Shown here piece by piece: positions 32,868 to 47,800 of a DNA stretch of 64,000 nt (its first letter is position 1; every line of letters starts with the position of its first letter). Origin of the DNA: Calamus simplicifolius (Eukaryota; Streptophyta; Magnoliopsida; Arecales; Arecaceae); contig UESW01001865.1 of the NCBI GenBank assembly GCA_900491605.1, positions 39,323-103,322 of the forward strand, given 5' to 3'. Under the pieces are notes generated by a model, which was given only the letters and a program-made list of their open reading frames with translations, did not search any database and was not told the DNA's origin. Position numbers and translations under genes: made by a program.

Positions 32868-35800
32868 TCAGGACATTGAGAAGAAATCAAGTGATTTAAA
32901 GTATCTATCCAGAACAACATTATAGAGTGGATGGATGGGCTCTAACAGGTTAGAATAGGGACCCAAAACTGCATTGGGCAATGGAGATGCACCAGCATCC
33001 TTGCACCAGCTATACTGGCAAACAGAGAGCCCACTGAGACAATAACATGTGTGGTAGAAGTCCCGGTACTTCCCAGGCTTGTCCTTGAACCCTCCCTCCA
33101 GTACCTACAGTAGCCATGTTATGGATAGTCTGTAAAACACTGTTGGAAAGAACATTATTAAGGTAGAAATATTTCTCAATGTTGCGCACTGGGCAACCTT
33201 GTATTACATAAATCTTAATACAACAAACATTACATTTGAGATTGTATTGGCGCTTAGGAGGATGTGCTGGTGCTTCCAGAATGGCGTTAGTGCCAAAACC
33301 ATTTAATTTGAATAATTTGGGTCCTCCATTTCAACATGAAAAACATGCTGATCAAAATGTGAGTTTTGAAAGTTTCTCAATGACAATGTATGATCGACAA
33401 GTTTTTAAGATCAAATGAGTTATAATTTCAGAAATTTCAGTGCTTTCAGCAATTTGGGCTCTTCATAAGTTTCTTAAAACAAAAGAAAAAAAAATAACGA
33501 AAAAACAAGCAGAACAGAGACTAGAATCACCTAGAGTATATTGAGTTGTTTGGTGTATGTGCATCATTTTGCTGATTTTGGCATAAAAAAAGATCTAGAA
33601 AAAAATTACTAAAATTTCAAAAAGATTATGGTTCGCATTATTCTAGAATCCTATATCATGCTATGTTTGATGAAAGTCTCAAGAAATATTATAAATGCCT
33701 ATGACGTCCAACTTTTAAGATAATAAAAACCATGTTAAAGGACATTTTTCCACCAAATACCGCAGTGCTTCCAAATCTTTGCAAAAACTAGCAAAGTCCA
33801 TGTTTAATGTTCAGAAAATTCTTCTGTGAATTCAAGGAAATGAAAATATGACCCCATAAAAACACTAATAGCTTTAAAACCAACAAATGAATTCAGCTGT
33901 GGTTTCAGAATTCAGCTGAAGTTTAATCTATGGTTTGTTTTTAATGTTTCATGGACATCTAGGCAGAAAAAACAAATTTTTTTTTTACATTTGAAATATT
34001 CCCAGGATTTCCTCTCCTCTTTTCTTCATGATGAAAGACTCCATGTATTAAAAGTGATGACTGTTTTGAGTCTTCTTATGATGATTTCATAACGGGAACT
34101 CTAGTGACAATTTCTAGGCATCAATGGACATGATGACTCCATTATCTAGTAGTATCTTCCTTAATGACCTAAACCTTTTTCATTCATTTCATACTAAAAG
34201 CTTTTAAAAACTAGAATCAAACATTTCATTACTAAATCCAACCCCTCAATCCATGATCCCGCAGCCTTTCATTAATCACTTTATTCTGGTTGATCAACCT
34301 AAATCAACTATCTGCTAAAAAAGTTAAGCAGAGTTGTAACTTCATCTCCCAACAAAGCTATACCTATTTCCCAAGTAAGTTCTCCATATTATATTGTGCA
34401 TAAAATTTTTGGAACCAAATTTGACTTTTCATTGGAGATGAAGTTCTCTTAGTTGTCAAACATTGTTACCTGTGAACAAAGGAGTACGTATTGCTGCAAG
34501 GCAATGCTATGGAACAGAGGGACAGATTCAGCATGCCCTTCTATGAAAGAGAAACCAACATCTGAAAGTTTTCCTGTTTCAAAAACATACCATAAGAAAG
34601 TAAGTGCATTCTGCTCAATAAAACTAAAAATATACCATAAGAAAGTAAGTGCATTCTGCTCAATAAAACTAAAAACATAATTGTATAATGCACTATGCCA
34701 CAAAAAACAATTACAAATCAAAACAGCATTAGCATCTACTTTACATTATGGCTTATATGTAGAAGGCCATGCAAAGCACCTGAGGCACAATGGTATAAAC
34801 TGAATTACAGAATAGAAGGCCATGGCTTCATCATGAGGGTCTCCCTAAATGGTCAACAGTGCTAAATTGTTTACTGAAAAATCTTAATTAGATATTGAAC
34901 AAACTACCAGGAATGGCATCATATTTTGCATATGTTAACACATGTATATCAATTCATAGATGGTCCAACCAGATGAGGATGTAATGATTGTCAGTAAATA
35001 CAAAATATCTAATGAAGCATCCAGACAAATATGCATCAACTTGGAAGCTTTATAAGTCAAAGATGCATGACTTTTAACAAATTAAATAATTGTCAAACCT
35101 TGTTCCATCTATTAACAAAGCCATAGTTATGACAGTTGTCTTATAAACATAATTCAATTTACATATTTGATGTAAAACCTAGGTCGGATTACATCATTTT
35201 GAACAAAAGGGTTAGTTTATGAATCACAAATTTATTTATGGAAGCAAAAAGTGATTGAAGAATATTGGACAATATGCATATTTTATGTCCCAATATTTTG
35301 GGATTTATTGGTTCATATTGGCCAATATATCCAGGGCTGAGATTTGTCATATATCATACCTGGGAATGCCTGATACAAATTAAACCATAATCAGCTGAGA
35401 TTAAAGCCTTTTTCTTTATTCCATTATAATTCTGTTTAGGATGGTATTGACTGGTTGATCTAGTGCAAGAAGATTCCTCTATTAACCAACCATCTCCTCT
35501 TGTGTAACCAACCATCTCCTCTTGTGTGGAGGATCATGTTGACAGTCCTTTAAGAAACGATCTAGAATGCCTTAAATATATACAACTTATCAGTTTAACT
35601 AATTCTTGATTTTTTTCCCCTTAAATCTATTCTAACTTTCCAATAATTATTATAACCTAAAACTAAGCATTTTAATGACCGATCTATAGTATATTATAAT
35701 TTCTGCGATTTGCACTTAGTACTTAAAGTGAGAGATCCGTAAATAATAGTAACATCATTTCTTTAATTTGCTTTTTTCTCCTCTACTTTCTTGTGATTTT

Positions 35801-38800
35801 TTCTAATTTTCTAGTTATTCTTATATAGTTTTAAACAAGGCTCGTCATCTTGATACCCAACCGCATCGGTACACACAGTGCGTGGGTCAATTTACTGTAT
35901 CAAGACTCAATAAGCATCGATATCAAGTCTTGGTTCGGTACCAATATGGTGGGGTACGTATTGGTATCACATACCATGGTTATGAAGTCTTTAAAAAACT
36001 TTCTAGCACAAATAACCTAAGTATTCATGTTAGGGCTACATGGTCCCCACAAGGATCATCCAGCTTCCATGATCCCTTCCATCTAAATGCATCAAGTCTC
36101 TTGATCCTTTCCACTAAAACAAAGCCTTTTAATTACTCCTGTCTAACATATAGATCAGGATAGGAAGTTCTAAATTTTTATAGCGACATGATCAGAAATT
36201 CACTAGCAATAATTTCATCGTTGAAGCTTCTTATAAGACTGATTGTCAACATAAACTATCTATCTTTTCATCCTGAATAAATCAAGGTTTGAAGTACTAT
36301 ACCAGTGTGGTCTTGGTACCTTACAGGTAAAACATGGATTAGTTCAGTACCACAGATGGTATGCATCTTGTATCTTGCAAAACACAAGAGATGATGTATC
36401 ATGTGTCAGTACAGGGGCCTACAAGTACATTATCGGTACAATACAGTCAATACTTACAGACTGATATGCACTAGTGCTTAAATCTTTCGATCAGATCAGC
36501 ATAAGCAACTTTATGATTATGATTACAAATAAACAAGATAACTTTTAGTGGTCATAATTTGGTTAGCACATAGCATGGTCTATCACTACATTGCACAATA
36601 AAAAAAATGAATCATCTAATTTTCCAGCATCAAAAAAATATGGTGCCACAAAGAATCTGCTGAAACAATACAAACCAATGGAATTCAAAATAAAAAATCT
36701 TAAAGATTTACTAAATAAGAGTGCCTATCTTCTCTACAGCATTAGGTAAATTGTTTTGAAATTCAAAATAATAAATCTTAACAACTTTAAATACACAGTC
36801 CTTCATACCACTTCCCTGCCCAGCCAAATCAGATGATTCAATACTGCATGTAGTTCCGACAGATGATGACTCTCCACCAACAGATGATATTGATTCAACA
36901 ATTGGCAATAACCTTTGCATCAAAGCAACCACACCTCCCTAGAGGTATCTTGAAATTTTAGTATATTGATTTGCAAAGATACAAACTAATGGGATGTGAA
37001 AAAATGATTACTTGCCAAAAGGAGTAGCAACCATCAACCAACTTATTTGTTCGACCTTGAAATCCACATTCTACTCCTTGACGAAATACCACCCAGTCCT
37101 AATCATAATGGCACATTATTAGGACTATATAAGTTTACAGGATAGTAAATTTATGAAAGTGCAATGTAAAAGAAAGCTATAAGTATCTCTCAGTAAATGT
37201 TAAGGATTTAATCAGAGCCGAGGAAGGTGCTTGCAAACATTGGAGAACAATACTAGAACAAGCTTGATTAATGATTTCTTTGTATGAATTAGAAGAGATT
37301 TTCTAATAATTACTAAAGAATACATCAACGTTAGTCAACTAGATTAAAAGAATACAATTCAATGTACAATTTCATGTTTCCCTATCAGTAAAGTCGGCTT
37401 TCATTGTATAAATGTACCACTAGTACTCTATATTCTATTTGATAACAAAATATGGTGAGAAATCCTAAGGTTAGAATTCATTTGCAATTATATTTAAGGC
37501 CTTTTCTTACATGACATGCGCAGACAATTATAGAGTACCTAGAGAAATAATATGTTGGGTTTTAGAAAAAAAAAAGAGTTACCAAAAGATAGAATTGATA
37601 AAAGATATGTATAATAGAACAATCACTATTGTTAAAACAACAATAGGAGAAACTAGTGAGTTTTCAATTATTGTAGGTTTACATCAAGGATCTGCCTTAA
37701 GTCCGTATCTTTTTGTATTAATTATGGATGAATTAACTAAACATATTCAATATGATATCCCATGATGTCTGTTATTTGCAGAAGATATAGTGTTAATTAA
37801 TAAAACTAAATCTGGATTAAATGCTAAGTTAGAGATTTGGAGAGAGGCTTTAGAATCTTAGGATTTCAAGATTAGTAGAAGTAAGACTAAATACATGAAA
37901 TGTAATTTTAGTAGAAGCAGAAATATAAATGAAGAAATAATGAAAATTGCGAGCCAAGAGATACCAAGAGTAAAAAATTTAGGTATTTGGGATAAATTAT
38001 TTAGCAAAAATGTGAAATATGTGAAGATATGAATCATAAAGTTAAAGCAGGATGGATTAAGTGAAGTGCTTCAGAAGTATTGTATGATCAACGCATCCCA
38101 TTAAAATTGAAAAAAAAATCTATAAAACCGCTATTAGGCCAGCTATGCTATATGGAATAGAGTGTTGGGCAATACTGAAACATGTGAATAAATTAAGTGT
38201 AACAAAAATGTGCATGTTAAGATGGATATGTGGTAAAACTTTAAAAAATTGAATTAAAAATAAACATATACGAGAAATAATATGAGTAACTCTAATTGAA
38301 GATAAAATGAAAGAATATCGATTAAGGTGATTTGAACATATACAACGAAAACCTTTAAATGCTCTAGTTAGGAAGAGTGATTTTTTAATAATCCATGGTA
38401 ATGATAAAGGTAGAGGTAGACCTAAACTGACATTGACATAAATAATTAAAAAAGATATAATTATTTGTAATTTGAGTACCGACTTAGTCTTGAATAAAGC
38501 AGAGTTAAGGAAGGAGATTCATGTAACCGACCCCATGTAGTTGGAAAAAGGCCTAGTTGAGTTGAATATAAATAGTGCTAAGCCAGAATCGAATAATCCA
38601 TGTACACTTAGAATCTAAATAAAAAAATCCTAACACGCAGAAAAGTTTGATTGCTGACAATTTTTTGACAGGTTGGGGGGGGGGGGGGGGGGGTGGGCTA
38701 CCCACACTATAATTATCTAGGTCCATATTTTTGAGGTTATATTGCATACAAGAGAACATTAAAAGACACTATTTATTAAGGTATTTTGATATGCAAGTTT

Positions 38801-41800
38801 CTCATCCAAACATCCAATTTGCTTTAGGTTTTAGAAATTAACAATTCGTAAAGTTATTTTGTAAACTACATCTTCAACATGCAATGTTGACCTCACTTTT
38901 GACAATGGGACAGTGGGTCAAAATTATTGTTAGAATAACAACTCTCTACTCATAAGCTGCAATTAAAATTAGAAAACGTATGCAAGTGTCTCACAAATAG
39001 CCAATTTAGATACATATGTTCCATGGATTATAGGAGCTTAACAAGAGTGTCGAATAAAGTTAGGCAATTCATTTTTTAAAGGCAAAACAATAAATTTAAA
39101 TGAAAACAAGCAAAACTGAGGACTTTCTCTTACAAGCAAACTTGACAAGTCCAGCCTATTAGTCTCATTAATCAAAATCATAGTAGCCAGCCCACAAAAT
39201 GTGTACCTTCAAGAAACAAACAAATCCATTAATGACTCTGAGTTAAAAGGTAGGCATCTTTCTAAAGCACAATTATGTAACCAATAATGTCATATAGAGA
39301 TGCTACAAGATAGTTTTCAATGAAACATACCCACCATGAGCTTCCGAACCAGGTTCTCCGGCAATACCACCTTCATATGTTTGACATCTGCAATGAAAAT
39401 AGTGTACACCCAAACAATCGGTTCCACATTTTTGGCAAAAGAAATCATATATAGAGTTCTGAAAAGCACCCAAATTATTTGATTAAAAAAATATAAAAGA
39501 CGACCTCATGAAGGACCTTGATTTACAGTGTTGATCATAGTTACAGATGCATTAGTAATTTCATTGCACATTCCAATAGTGTTATGCACCAGATAACCAA
39601 GGATATTATTTAATCCAACATAAAGCTGCTCTTAAAAGGACAACAAAAAGATTTCCTGCTTCCTGAGACGTAAAAGCTAGATTCCTAGATACTGATGGCA
39701 TATAAGCATCCAGTCGAGTAAACAAAAGCAGTCTCTAGAAAAAAAAGTCAAAATAAATAATACTGAAAACAAGACAGCTGAGGTAAGCCTATGTTGCCTG
39801 CTAGTCTATACACATTTATAATACAAGCGAGTCCTACAGGACACATATAATATGTTCCTTGTAGTATGATACCACTCACAACTTACAAATCCATGTGTTG
39901 GGATGAACCACATGGCGGTGTGATGGATTTACCACATGAAGGAAAGCTGAATCAGGGGTGTAGAGCCATATAATGTCAAAGGCTTCCATCATTTGATCTT
40001 ATTCTTACTGTAAATGATGATTGATGTTACATTTCTAGCCCCTTTCATGCACTGATCAACCATCCTCTCCTCAAGAGACTTTAAGCACAAACCATTGTAT
40101 AAGACAACAATAATGCTTTAGGGATACCAACCTTCCATTTCATGAGTTTCCAGGCCATCCCACTGAATGCTCAATTCTTAGCAAACCAATCCAACTTGTT
40201 TGTGCTCCTAGATATTCAAATAAGGTTACAACTAAACCCATGCCATCCTACTCAAGTAGCCTCGTGGCTCTTCTAGCCAATGGACATTTCACAAACATTT
40301 GGCATGCAAGTGTGCACATATCACATGCTACCATCTGACTATTTTATTTAGACTTGCCTGAAGGGCTTTCTCATCTCTGTTCTATGTAATAATTCTTTAT
40401 GCCTAAGAGTAGAGATCAATTCCAAAAGATGGACTTAGGTATTGCATTTGGTTTGGCAAAGTGAGGCTCATAAAAGCAGCAATCCTCTCTCCATATCATT
40501 GTTAGCGCACTCTTGAATTTAGAACAGGCTGCCTCAAAAGAGAATACCAAGGATGGGTCCAAGAAACATACACATCAATGCCCTCATGGCTTCCAATCTA
40601 AGTACTTCATGTGGTGCCCGTGTGATATATAAAACCTCACACCTCATGCCCCTCTACACAGTCTTTCCTCAAAAGACATTCCAGGATTCTCTCAAACTCA
40701 AATTTCTTTATTATGGGGAATAGTAGGTTCAAATTCCACAAAAGACACATAGGGCGTGTGCATGTGTTGAATTTAAAGGAGAAAAACTGTCCTTGAAACC
40801 CAGCAGCACTCTTAAAGCCTGACATGCATCAGTGCTGGAAGCCCAGAAAAAAGTGCTTATGAACCTCAATTAGAGAGCTGAACCCCATCGAACAATCAAA
40901 TTTATGTATTGAATTAAGATGCGGTTATCTATGTAAATGCTGTAAAAGCAGAATGAATGGTTCTTATACTACATTTAATTTTGGTAAGAGATATTAACTG
41001 CTCACAAGATATGACAAAATGCCACTAATGAACAGGTGAAAGAGTTTTAAGAAAAAGGCTTTTTTCTTTTTTTTTTTTAAAAAAAACTGATAAAACCACA
41101 GCTAGTTGTTTGCACAGAGTATCAAATGAAAAAGCAAAGATAACTAAAATGCATAGAAGGAAACTCGGAAGGACCAACCTCAAGATGTAATTTCCAACAT
41201 CTTTCACAAGCTCAGAATCCAAAATGTTCAAAATACTTGCAACCTGGTTTCACAAGAAATAAGCATTTTAACTACAAATATAGGAGTAAGATATGGGAAG
41301 GAAACAAGTTTGCATGTCCATGAACTGAATAACTTTTCCTGGTTTATATAACATGAATTTGTGTTCAATTGGAACCATGAAAAGATGGGAGCCTAAATAT
41401 CTATTCAATCATAAAACCCATGGTTCCCTACATCATTTGTTCCTTGGCATGTCTAGTGTTTTCATCTCCTGTGCTTTCCAAGAATTTTTTTTAAAAAAAA
41501 GTTTAAATGCAAGATGAGATATTAACCTGATTTTCATAAACCTCAAAACATAACCAATCTCAATCATCAAAGTTTACCAAGAGAAACCCTTAACATCTAA
41601 TAATTGTGAATAAATCCCCCTAATGAGTTACATCTCCACCTGCACTTCTTCCACACATGCTGAATTCTTGTTAGAATTTACAAATTTAACTGTAAACAGG
41701 CAGCATTAATCTACTGTTAATCTCAATCATCAAAGTTTAAACTAGAATTTACCAAGAGAAACCCTTGACATCTAATAATTGTGAATAAACCCCACTAATG

Positions 41801-44800
41801 AGTTGCATCTCCACCTGCATTTCTTCCACACATGCTGAATTCTTGTTAGAACTTACAAATTTAACTGTAAACAGGCAGCATTAATCTACTGTTAATAATA
41901 GATGCAATCAACTCAGAACACAAAGAATTAGAAAATGGTAAAAGAATCAAACTAACTCTGTAAGTTTCAAGCTAATCCTTATCATCAAGCTTATTCATGG
42001 TATCTCAGCCCAGTGATTGTTGTAATTCTTGAACTACGTCCTTTTTGCATGCATTTGTCACTTGATACACTTTGGTGCATCTCAAAGCGGATATTAAGTT
42101 AGTAATGCAGCAACAACTGTCAGAGAATCATATGCACTGACATAAATGTGTACAACTCATAATTTATTCTTGCTATACCCAGTGGCAAGAAAACTTTTAA
42201 GGAATTCATTCTATTGCTGTTAAAAGTTATTTGGTGCCTATTTGTCACTTCAGTGCATGTATTTTCAAAATACCATAATGAAACCTCGTCCATTTCTACT
42301 CCCAACTAAACTAGCTAGGGCTCAATTCATTATTTGGCTTTTAATTAAATTTGTTAACTACCTAACAACAACACTTCTTTTATCCATATCATAAATTGAG
42401 CTAAATAGTGAGAACCTAAGAAAGTTCACTGGTCAACTTTATACCCACAAAGGACTTGTTTATATGGGCATACAGAAATACCCTACAGTGTCAGAAAATC
42501 AGAAAACATATAATTAATCTTAATGGTTAAGTTAAAAAACTATGCATTGTTATTAGTTGTGTTATAGTTCCTCTTAACCAAGTCTATGCAACATAGTGTT
42601 CAATTTAAACAAATTGTAGGCATTCTATTATGGTTTAAAATGTAGGGTTTCTAGATAAGCAACTATTTATAGCCAAAACATGCAAGCAAGCAGACAAACA
42701 CAAGATATTTAGATCTATGCAATGCAGGCATAACAGGTCTTAGTTCTTGTTCAATTCACAATTGTCACATCCCCAAGGTTTCTCTGTCCTTTCTCAAAGC
42801 ACCAGATATGAAACAGATAAATTAACATGGAAGACAAATTAAATTGGGAAGGGTGGGTCCAACCAACTTACTGATATTGCAGTGTAGCAAGCACGGACAT
42901 CAATTTCACCTGCCTCATGCATTCTAATAAAAAGAGAATGATTGTAGTCAAGAAAACTTGGATTCATAGTACAAAGGATTAATCATAAAGGGTCTGTTAT
43001 CAATGGAAGAGTTTATTAACCAACAATTCTAAAGTTAGAAAGAATAAACTTTACACCTATGAGCAAAGTAGATAAAAGATTTTAAAAAATAATCATCCAA
43101 AAAACCTTCACCAAGTCTAACAAAGAACAAAATTAGTCGGCTAACTTGATTCATTCTTTGAAGAGCAATTAGAGAGATAGAGAAGAAAGACAGATGCACA
43201 CACGGGTTAATTTAACTGTATTTTAACAAAAAACAAACTGGTGCAAGGAAGAACACTATTCTATATTAGTAGACATAATGCCCACAAGTTCAAGATGTTT
43301 CCTGTTAATAAGATAGCATTCTTTATGTATTGTTTGAGAATTAATAGCTTATGTTATAGTGCTTATTTGTGAGTCATTATACATGCAACCTTTAGTCCAG
43401 CCCCTTGAAGGTGTGATATCCTTGCAACAGAAAATCTCTGCATTAATAGCCTAATGAGGAATCACATTTGCTTCAAAACTTGCCCCTCTATTTTATGTCA
43501 TCAAGGCACAAGAATGCCATCTTAGGCCAGATCAATAACTTTAAACCCTATTATGTGAAGCCACTGTTTCCTATTGACGACAATAGTAGCTCCATATTCT
43601 CTTATACTACAAAATTGTAAAAGAGAATTATTTTACGGTGATTCAATAAAAGCCCCAGCAATGATTCACTTTCCATCTAATTCAAGGCATAACTGTACAA
43701 TGAACAATATTGGTTAAGATAAAGGATTCTCAAAAAATGAAAGTCCAAATTTGTTTTCAAAATGAAAAATGGCTTTAGCACAACTAATCATACATCAAGC
43801 TGAGCTCTACTGTAGTCATGATTGTTCCTCAAGTAGAGATTCTAGCCACTATTTATAGGTAGAAAAGATAGCAGTAGTAAGTAGTAGCCCTATATCTAAA
43901 AGTTAAACATAAGATTGGCTATTTTCAGTGCAGAAAGACAGGAGGAGGGGCAACAAAATTTATAGGATCCAATACCCTTCAGAAAGTTGGTCCAGATGCC
44001 TACATGTAACCAATTTACAGGGTCTCCCAACAAGCTTAAACACTTGGCAGTCAAAGTCCAAAAAGTTCAGCCAGCAATGATAACACAGCAAAGCCTAGTG
44101 CATGGCAATGGAAAAGCCAACATGGTAAGGCTGAGGCCCACGAAACTGATTCATAGAGCCGTGAAACCATGACACACATGGTATAGTATTGGAATGTAAC
44201 AAACATTGAAAATATATCAAAGCAACTCAATATATCTCCTTCGGGTGTAACAAGTGGATGCAACAAGATGACTACAATATATTGACATGCCTAATACATT
44301 AATGTGGAACCAATATAACGTTGTTAATGATAAGTAAATTGCTGCATATGCGAAATAGAACATCCCACAATGGTGGTTCATCCATCATTAGTAATGATCT
44401 TCCTATACTAATGTGCCTGCAACTTTTTCATATGAAATTGACGTCTAAATACTCTTGAGGAACCATAATTTCCAACAAGCTACATTCATTTTGCTCTATC
44501 AAACTAGTAAATTCACTTAAATCTCATTAACGGAAATCAAGATGCATCCAAACATAGTTCAAAACTGGTGCATAATTTAGAATAAGAATGAATTTGCACC
44601 TGAAGGCACCTGAAGAATCTTTCATCCGCAGCAAAAACTTGTATAAATTATCTCTGTGAATTGAAAAAACAATATATTATCCAAACAGCATTTGATACAC
44701 TAGCCGACAATGAGATGTTGATAAAAAAAAAAATGACCTATTTATTGATGATAATGCGCTCTCACTTCCCAACGTAACAAGTGTGTTCACTGCAGCATAA

Positions 44801-47800
44801 GTTGTTGCAAGATGAGGCAGCTACAAGAGGAATGCACGAGACAATGGTCAGAAAATATAAAGAGGGAAAAGGAAAAGGTGCATTACGAATAGTGTTTACA
44901 TAATAGACCAACACATACATTTGAATTGTGTATTTTAGTATATTCAATACATACATATCTGTGCAGACACATAACAGTATATGGAGACATGAAATGTTTG
45001 TTTAGAAAAAAAATGTTGGGAAAATATAAAACAATTCAAATGGGTTTGGAGAAAGAGATTTGGGAAGAGAGATGATCAATTAGAAAAAAATATTATAGAG
45101 TTATTTAGGCAACTTGGTATTATCCAAGGTATGCCAAACTGTACCAAACTGCACGGCACAGGACATACGAAACAATATCAGTGCAGAACTAATATGGTTT
45201 ACTATTTTAAAATGGAATAGAACCATTACTAACCTCATATTATCCTAGTACCATACTAAACTGCCCCGTACCATGCTAACTGCCAGGTTCAGCCCAATAT
45301 GGGATAGTTTATGGATTAAAACCTTCCGGTTCACCTAACCGTTATGTTGTTGGTTAAATATAAGGTAACCAGTATATTGTTGGTTTGATACGGTATGCCT
45401 TGAACCGAACTATACCAATCCGATACCAAAACAACACTAGTTCTCGATACAATGAACCTTGGTATTATCTTTACAATAGTATTTTCTTTCCAAACTGCCC
45501 ATACTCATTGTTAACATATAACAAGGTTTTTCATGAGAATTAACTAATTTCCATCCAAGGGTTTATGTGACAAACCTAAAGAACTCCTCTCTCCCTTTAA
45601 TATAGTGAACATATGTACATATGTGAGCATGTATGTATTAGTACATCTATACAAACCTCCACATACACATATGAATTAATGTGTTTTTATAAGAAAATGA
45701 GTGTCCAATAAAATTTCAAAATGAAGTGTTGTTATTTGAAAAGATAACTATTTAACTTAAGCGTCTAAGTACAAACAGTTTGATTTTTTAAGAAAATACC
45801 AAACAATTTATTTAATAGTGCATGAGCATTAAATCTCATTGTTATAATTGCAGGTACATGGCCTTGTTGATTGTATTAGGCTAATTCCCGTATCATAGAT
45901 TAAGACATTTAATATACATAACTCTAGTAATATTTGAGCAATGTTGACTGCATTAATAGGACAAACTAGAAGTTCTTAAGCTGGCCAGCATCCATCCATA
46001 TGCGCTCAGGCATCCAATATCAGAATGAGAGGGAGACCCAAAGGATGTTGGGGTCTACAAACTCTTACCAAAATAATGAGGCTTATAGGGTAGTCTAATC
46101 ATGCATACAGTCTCTGGCCCAAGCAGAGCAAACGCGACCTAAGCATGGATGGCTCTAATCCGTACTGGATTGAAGATTTTTCTATAGAGCATGCCCAAAG
46201 AGAACAAAACCAACGGCGGTTTATTTATTAAAGATGGGAGTACTCATGGAGATCTGAAGAGCAAGGATATGTGGAAGCAAAGCCTCAGCAGTTCGTGTTA
46301 TCTTACATCAGGCACTTTACTTGGAAAAAAAAACCATGAAATTTCTATGCTGGATTTTAAAAGGCAGCTGCAGTATGGGCAGTCAAGGGACTGCATAATG
46401 CACATGCAATTACTATTCTTCAGCTATTTAAAATAAAATAAAATAATATGTTACATAGGATAATAACAACAATAATAATAGTAGTATTTTTTAGATGGAT
46501 AATAACAGTATTAATAACAATAATAACTAACAACTAGTGCTTATTACCAAGTCCCTAATACCTAATAGTGATAGTTGTAACATAATCAATTTTTAGTATT
46601 ATTAATGCACATATCAGGTCCACCTAGAACCCACATCAAACCTAACCATCATCTTAAACCCACTTCACCTGAATGGCCTGAATAAGAGTTGGTTGTATAT
46701 GCGTCTCTACAAATGCTAAGTGAGCTAACATATGCAGTTGTACAATACTAAGCAGACTCTTTTAGAACCTTCTAAAGGTACTCTTGTTCGTTGCATATAT
46801 GCAGTCATTATGAATCCCACAAATGGAAACAATCCGACTAATTATGGTTACCATCTAGGCATGCTATTGACAAGAAGTTGGTTAAAAATAGGGCCAATCT
46901 TGTGTTCTGTCATGCGACAATGACCATCTGCTAATGGTTGCTTTAGCTCCTGGCCCACTTGACTGTATCAAGTTAGAGTCAAAGTTTGATGTTTTTGTGA
47001 CACTCGGCCCTTAATAATCAAAATCCATAATAGACTAGGCATTGTACATAGGCCTAGAAAAACCTAGGATAACTTGTTTACAAGCACCAAGTTGAACAAA
47101 AGGAAAGGATAGTACCTATCTAAATATGCTTGAAATGTGAGGCTATAAATGCATGCCCTTGCATTACCCTACCGATATACAATCTTCTACATTTTTTGTT
47201 ACATGAAAATTGGATGCATGATGTAAGCAGCATGTCAAAGAATTTAGATATATCGGCATGTTAACTAGAGTGCGTCAATTAATTTAAAGGGTTAATTCCA
47301 CTTAGCCTCCATTAACTATGGGGTATTTGCACTTTCCTTTCTAAACTAAAAAAATTTGCAATCAACCCTACAAGTTTGATTTCGGTTATAATTGACCTTG
47401 CTGTCTAAGTTTGGGGCTAAAATAAATGGAGAAGTGGTCACATGACCACTAAAGGCTCAGTTTGGGCATAAAAAAACTTTGAGAGGATGATTTTACCCTT
47501 GAGTTTGGTATATAATATATCATCCCTCAAAGTTCTTTTATGTCAAACTAATCCTTTAGTGGCCCTCAAAGTTCTTTCATGTCAAACTAATCCTTTAGTG
47601 GCCACGTGATAGTCACGTGACCGCTTCTCTATTTAGTCTAACCCTAGGCTTAGATAGCAGGGCCAATTGCAACTAAAATCGAAATTGTGGAGTTGATTAT
47701 AATTTTTTTTAGTTTAGAAAGAAAAATGCAAATACCTCATAGTTAATGAAGGCTAAATGGAATTAACCCTAATTTAAATCATCAATTGATATAACCAAAT

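Noticed and set aside
44762..44956. Minus-strand 64-codon frame
   Set aside because: It is a shifted reading over FTB exon 5 and intron sequence; the true frame gives LPHLATTYAAVNTLV.
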